Origin: Burkholderiales bacterium
GTDB lineage: Bacteria; Pseudomonadota; Gammaproteobacteria; Burkholderiales; Burkholderiaceae_C
Direction of reading: 5' to 3'
Assembly: GCA_016703325.1 (NCBI GenBank)
Contig: JADJCH010000016.1
Coordinates: 1-64,000 of the forward strand
DNA: 64,000 nucleotides
Shown: positions 62,501 to 64,000 of the stretch, piece after piece
Layout of the letters: each line of letters starts with the position of its first letter
Numbering within the stretch: position 1 is the stretch's first letter
Position numbers and translations under genes: made by a program
The notes under the pieces: generated by a model
What the model saw: the letters and a program-made list of their open reading frames with translations, nothing else
Told to the model about the DNA's origin: nothing
Databases searched by the model: none

Positions 62501-63911
62501 GAGTTGTTGGCGCACCATCGTCGGCAGGTGGTCGAGCTCGGCCGCCCAGCTGCGCGGCATGACCGCCCAGCCAGCCACCCAAGGCGCCACCAACCGCTCC
62601 GCCGGCCGCCGAGAGCTCCTGCCCGCCGTCCTCGATCTCCCGCGGGTCCGCCTGTGAGGTGAAGCTGTGCAATGCTCGGAACAGCAGGATGCAGGGGTTG
62701 AGCAGTTCATTGTTGATGTTGGTCAACGCCAAACTGACGACACCAACGCCCTCCCTGATCTCCTCGCATGTGACTGCCAATTCGCCCGCTGCAATGGCCA
62801 CACCAGCGGTTGCACCAAAAGTGAAGAAGGCGAGCACACCTGCGCCAGCTGCGACACCGATGGCCACCGCCTCCACCACACCCACGATTCCGGTGATGAC
62901 ATCCAGCACCTGAGTCGCAATATCGATGACCGCGCTCACAGAGGCGAGCGTATTGGCCAAGGTGTCGTAGGTGCCGTTCCCTTCACCGAACGCACCGATC
63001 GTCGCCGCCGTGGCATCCCAGTCTTGAGTCAGGAGGCCGTGCAAGGCCATGCCGCCACCGATGACCGGCCCCAATACCGGCACTGCACGCGTGACGAGAC
63101 CGATGCCCAGTCCCATCGCCGCACCAGAGGCGACACCTGATACAAACCCGCTGCCGACCTGCTCTGCGACGAACTGCGCCCGCAGATCCGACCCTGCGGC
63201 GCCGACATGTGCATCCGCCGCTGCCCAGCGTTGATGCTCGGCCAGCTCGATGTCGATGAGCACGAGGTCGCCGGTTTCCAGATCACCCGCGCCTGTCTGC
63301 GGGGCCTCCGGAACTACATCGCCGCCGACATCGCCCGACAGTTCCTCTGCGCTTGCGGTCGCCCCTTCTGCCCCTTCTCCTTCGTCGCGTCCCGCGCCAC
63401 CAGCCCCCTCCTCTTCACCGGCGGCCAGAGTCGGTTCACTGGCCACGCCGGCGCCATCTTCTTCAACACCTTCTTGACTCTGCGCGCGCGCATCAGGCCC
63501 TACTTGAGGGCTTTCGATGCCCTCGAAATCCGACGCCTGCGAAAACCCGGATGGGCTGGCCGGTGCACCGTCACTCGCCCGCGCTTCCTGCTGCTCCCCG
63601 TCAGCACCAACTGCAGAGCTGCTGGGGGAGTTCCCTCCACTTTCCGGCGTTCGCGCGTCCTGAGCCTCCATCACGGACCGCACCTCGTGTTGACCAATTT
63701 CTGTGGCCAGGCACTCAGCCTCTCCGCGATCTTCTGTTTGCTGCTGACCTTGGAGCGAGACGATGCGCGCTTGGACTCTGCTCTCCGTGCCGGCCGACAG
63801 ATAGCCAGGAACCCCCACCGAGGGCGAACGCATTGAGCTTCTCGGGCGTGCCTGTGATCGCGCGGGCGTTATGCTGCGTCGCGAGGCGGCGGACGTAATG
63901 CCGGTTGCCAT
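59550..63911 (-). CDS. Giant mosaic protein resembling polymorphic-toxin / contractile-injection-system cargo
   Basis: 1453 residues in distinct blocks. 1-60: basic start (TSAASRRSITPARSQARPR). 60-220: acidic Glu/Ala/Gly-rich, disordered. About 255-450: hydrophobic helices (GAAMGLGIGLVTRAVPVLGP, QVLDVITGIVGVVEAVAIGV) ending LFRALHSFTSQADPRE and a GG-rich helix. 450-600 and 830-890: Gly/Pro-rich linkers. About 640-820: PVEVRLHSPNPSPAL, VQVNTENGRYLLPDNRWVPQ. About 890-1010: WRRLGGSHEEIMANLRR, YRGELGMTIKDPRTGLPVYKPE, then a RAEAEAYAAQQATLG and GNPVDQFRVFEVP module. 1190-1440: coiled coil with IPLAAWEGFTNLASHLPGSAGD. The pattern resembles effectors loaded into extracellular contractile injection systems, by recall only. 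No catalytic site identified. Start ATG 63911; no clear ribosome site. Confidence 0.75.
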   Translation of the reverse strand: MATGITSAASRRSITPARSQARPRSSMRSPSVGVPGYLSAGTESRVQARIVSLQGQQQTEDRGEAECLATEIGQHEVRSVMEAQDARTPESGGNSPSSSAVGADGEQQEARASDGAPASPSGFSQASDFEGIESPQVGPDARAQSQEGVEEDGAGVASEPTLAAGEEEGAGGAGRDEGEGAEGATASAEELSGDVGGDVVPEAPQTGAGDLETGDLVLIDIELAEHQRWAAADAHVGAAGSDLRAQFVAEQVGSGFVSGVASGAAMGLGIGLVTRAVPVLGPVIGGGMALHGLLTQDWDATAATIGAFGEGNGTYDTLANTLASVSAVIDIATQVLDVITGIVGVVEAVAIGVAAGAGVLAFFTFGATAGVAIAAGELAVTCEEIREGVGVVSLALTNINNELLNPCILLFRALHSFTSQADPREIEDGGQELSAAGGAVGGALGGWLGGHAAQLGGRARPPADDGAPTTQRRLRELPPPATDAPDVHFTRPAGQVDVPTVGGGPPHSTADQPHSPAITPEHVAPPAASTAPAPPSLLTVPTPAGTGAGGGGGGGAGGPGTPGGGGPAAIPVLTGRRPEPGGMVIHEFGRPGVDSLKDLDVDATVAALDPHVPGGPAATSDSFFELPAGRDVLPPAGAAGAAPTLPPHGLQDVEIRMNPDPTRIQYHENMEFAGVWHARIAEHGGIAVDGPRGATLGAPGTPHTAGSVLPDDPAVVTTSPVPVRNPPSPRAGEPWPVEVRLHSPNPSPALAANAPDAHSRFNPTVQVNTENGRYLLPDNRWVPQNSPDIGAGHYPAGGRDRGPAGTGEVPSLTPGGGGGPGPAGGGPASGGGPPPGANGPSAATTRGAEPSVIVDHAALGLSPTDTPTTDTVRAAPAAPETDVDWRRLGGSHEEIMANLRRLEEHPEQGAYDPANPSTTGPYRGELGMTIKDPRTGLPVYKPEAVFSLTPDRPTFGVRAGPGGAWIDHVFTSRAEAEAYAAQQATLGEESIRSTSALPRGWPADTSGKVWPGNPVDQFRVFEVPPNTPNIRSVVGPQPEGSPAPGRPDVYPGGGPQTQLPGGLINRGSVPLSEFPIPPAGGSGGPSNTLLATPGSPGAAASAGVSSAASASSPVALPAVLRGRDPGGWAARAGQLGALFLPQLFGSGGEAPTYAQQRAAHRDRFTEDNQPAEGVERANPHYSAPPATPEQIVAMQNQILNLLAVRSRAEVEAGHEGERLEACRANRGPIRASVADTQGGLSAIAAHEQAIARRTAANQEQQRRQQDAAGLTSGYADRAAGFAALTIPLAAWEGFTNLASHLPGSAGDRMGEMNAQARQMQESFEHMGSDMGDADGQQPICEAGLVDDAQRIADTSEQATNTYADLRTAADGAVAMREANEATAQAAQSRQNEALQRRDSLEAAAQEREHAVASLAAQLAEWAQQHQSERAAAVVEVVQRRERAGYTITAQPAP

Positions 63912-63913
63912 GT

Positions 63914-64000
63914 TCAGAGGCCCGGCGGTGGTTGCCTGCCGGCCTTCCGATACTCGGACTGAATGGCAGCCTGCAAGGTAGAGAACACGGGAGCTGCCGG
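63914..64000 (-). CDS. C-terminal 28 residues of an upstream gene (cut by window edge)
   Basis: Reading in from the right edge, the frame gives PAAPVFSTLQAAIQSEYRKA then GRQPPPGL and a TGA at 63914-63916, three bases before the ATG of the giant gene. The codon pattern and tight spacing suggest a real upstream partner in the same operon. Too little is visible to name it. Confidence 0.5.
   Translation of the reverse strand, partial: PAAPVFSTLQAAIQSEYRKAGRQPPPGL

Overview
The window is very GC-rich and carries Shine-Dalgarno-led, tightly packed genes typical of a Gram-negative betaproteobacterium. Gene content fits the Burkholderiales, probably the Sphaerotilaceae/Leptothrix-Ideonella-Rubrivivax side: LivFGHMJ-type transporters with accessory catabolic genes, a CsgG/DUF4810/DUF799 lipoprotein operon, msrPQ, ResB/CcsB cytochrome c maturation, a lipBA pair, and DUF4124 and DUF4197 proteins. 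The taxon is inferred from gene families only.

Layout. 1-433: end of an antitoxin and a RelE/ParE toxin. 434-1320: a decayed ~490 bp tandem duplication of the 3' end of the neighbouring transporter gene, with 17-bp repeats and an inverted-repeat element. 1322-10014 (minus): one long apparent operon, SDR, FAD dehydrogenase, NIPSNAP protein, SDR, livH, livM, livG, livF and substrate-binding protein, read away from a divergent AraC-type regulator (10127-11104) and followed on the plus side by a second FAD dehydrogenase. This looks like uptake and ring-oxidation of a cyclic (steroid-, terpenoid- or hydroaromatic-like) compound. 13207-18377: DUF5666 lipoprotein and a type I secretion ATPase plus adaptor. 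18401-24478 (minus): NUDIX-MBL fusion, an anomalous G/C homopolymer block, a CsgG-type lipoprotein trio, an AAA kinase fusion and a DUF2853 protein. 24641-31159: amidase, PQQ-type sugar dehydrogenase, small lipoprotein, membrane-linked metallophosphoesterase, TerC-Usp fusion.

31271-36622 is the most interesting accessory module: a palindromic operator-like site, an AAA/DUF4143 ATPase-nuclease and a 1352-residue NACHT-like STAND ATPase ending in a PD-(D/E)xK-like motif, arranged as a two-gene candidate anti-phage system. 36633-57238 is mostly core metabolism and envelope: MBL hydrolase, outer-membrane protein, pyrE, gatB, TlpA thioredoxin, lipA/lipB, msrPQ, ccsB/resB, cytochrome c4, engB, a patatin-type autotransporter, a DksA-like protein and a geranylgeranyl-reductase-like flavoprotein. 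57201-64000 (minus) holds an atypical sigma-54 activator with GAYTDA in place of GAFTGA and, at the right edge, a huge mosaic protein resembling polymorphic-toxin or contractile-injection-system cargo, translationally coupled to a TPR-like protein.

Data quality: three apparent single-base frameshifts (livM N-terminus near 5234-5237, SDR C-terminus near 6261, MBL C-terminus near 18643) and the G/C block at 20281-20510 all lie in the first 21 kb. They may be base-calling or assembly errors rather than biology.
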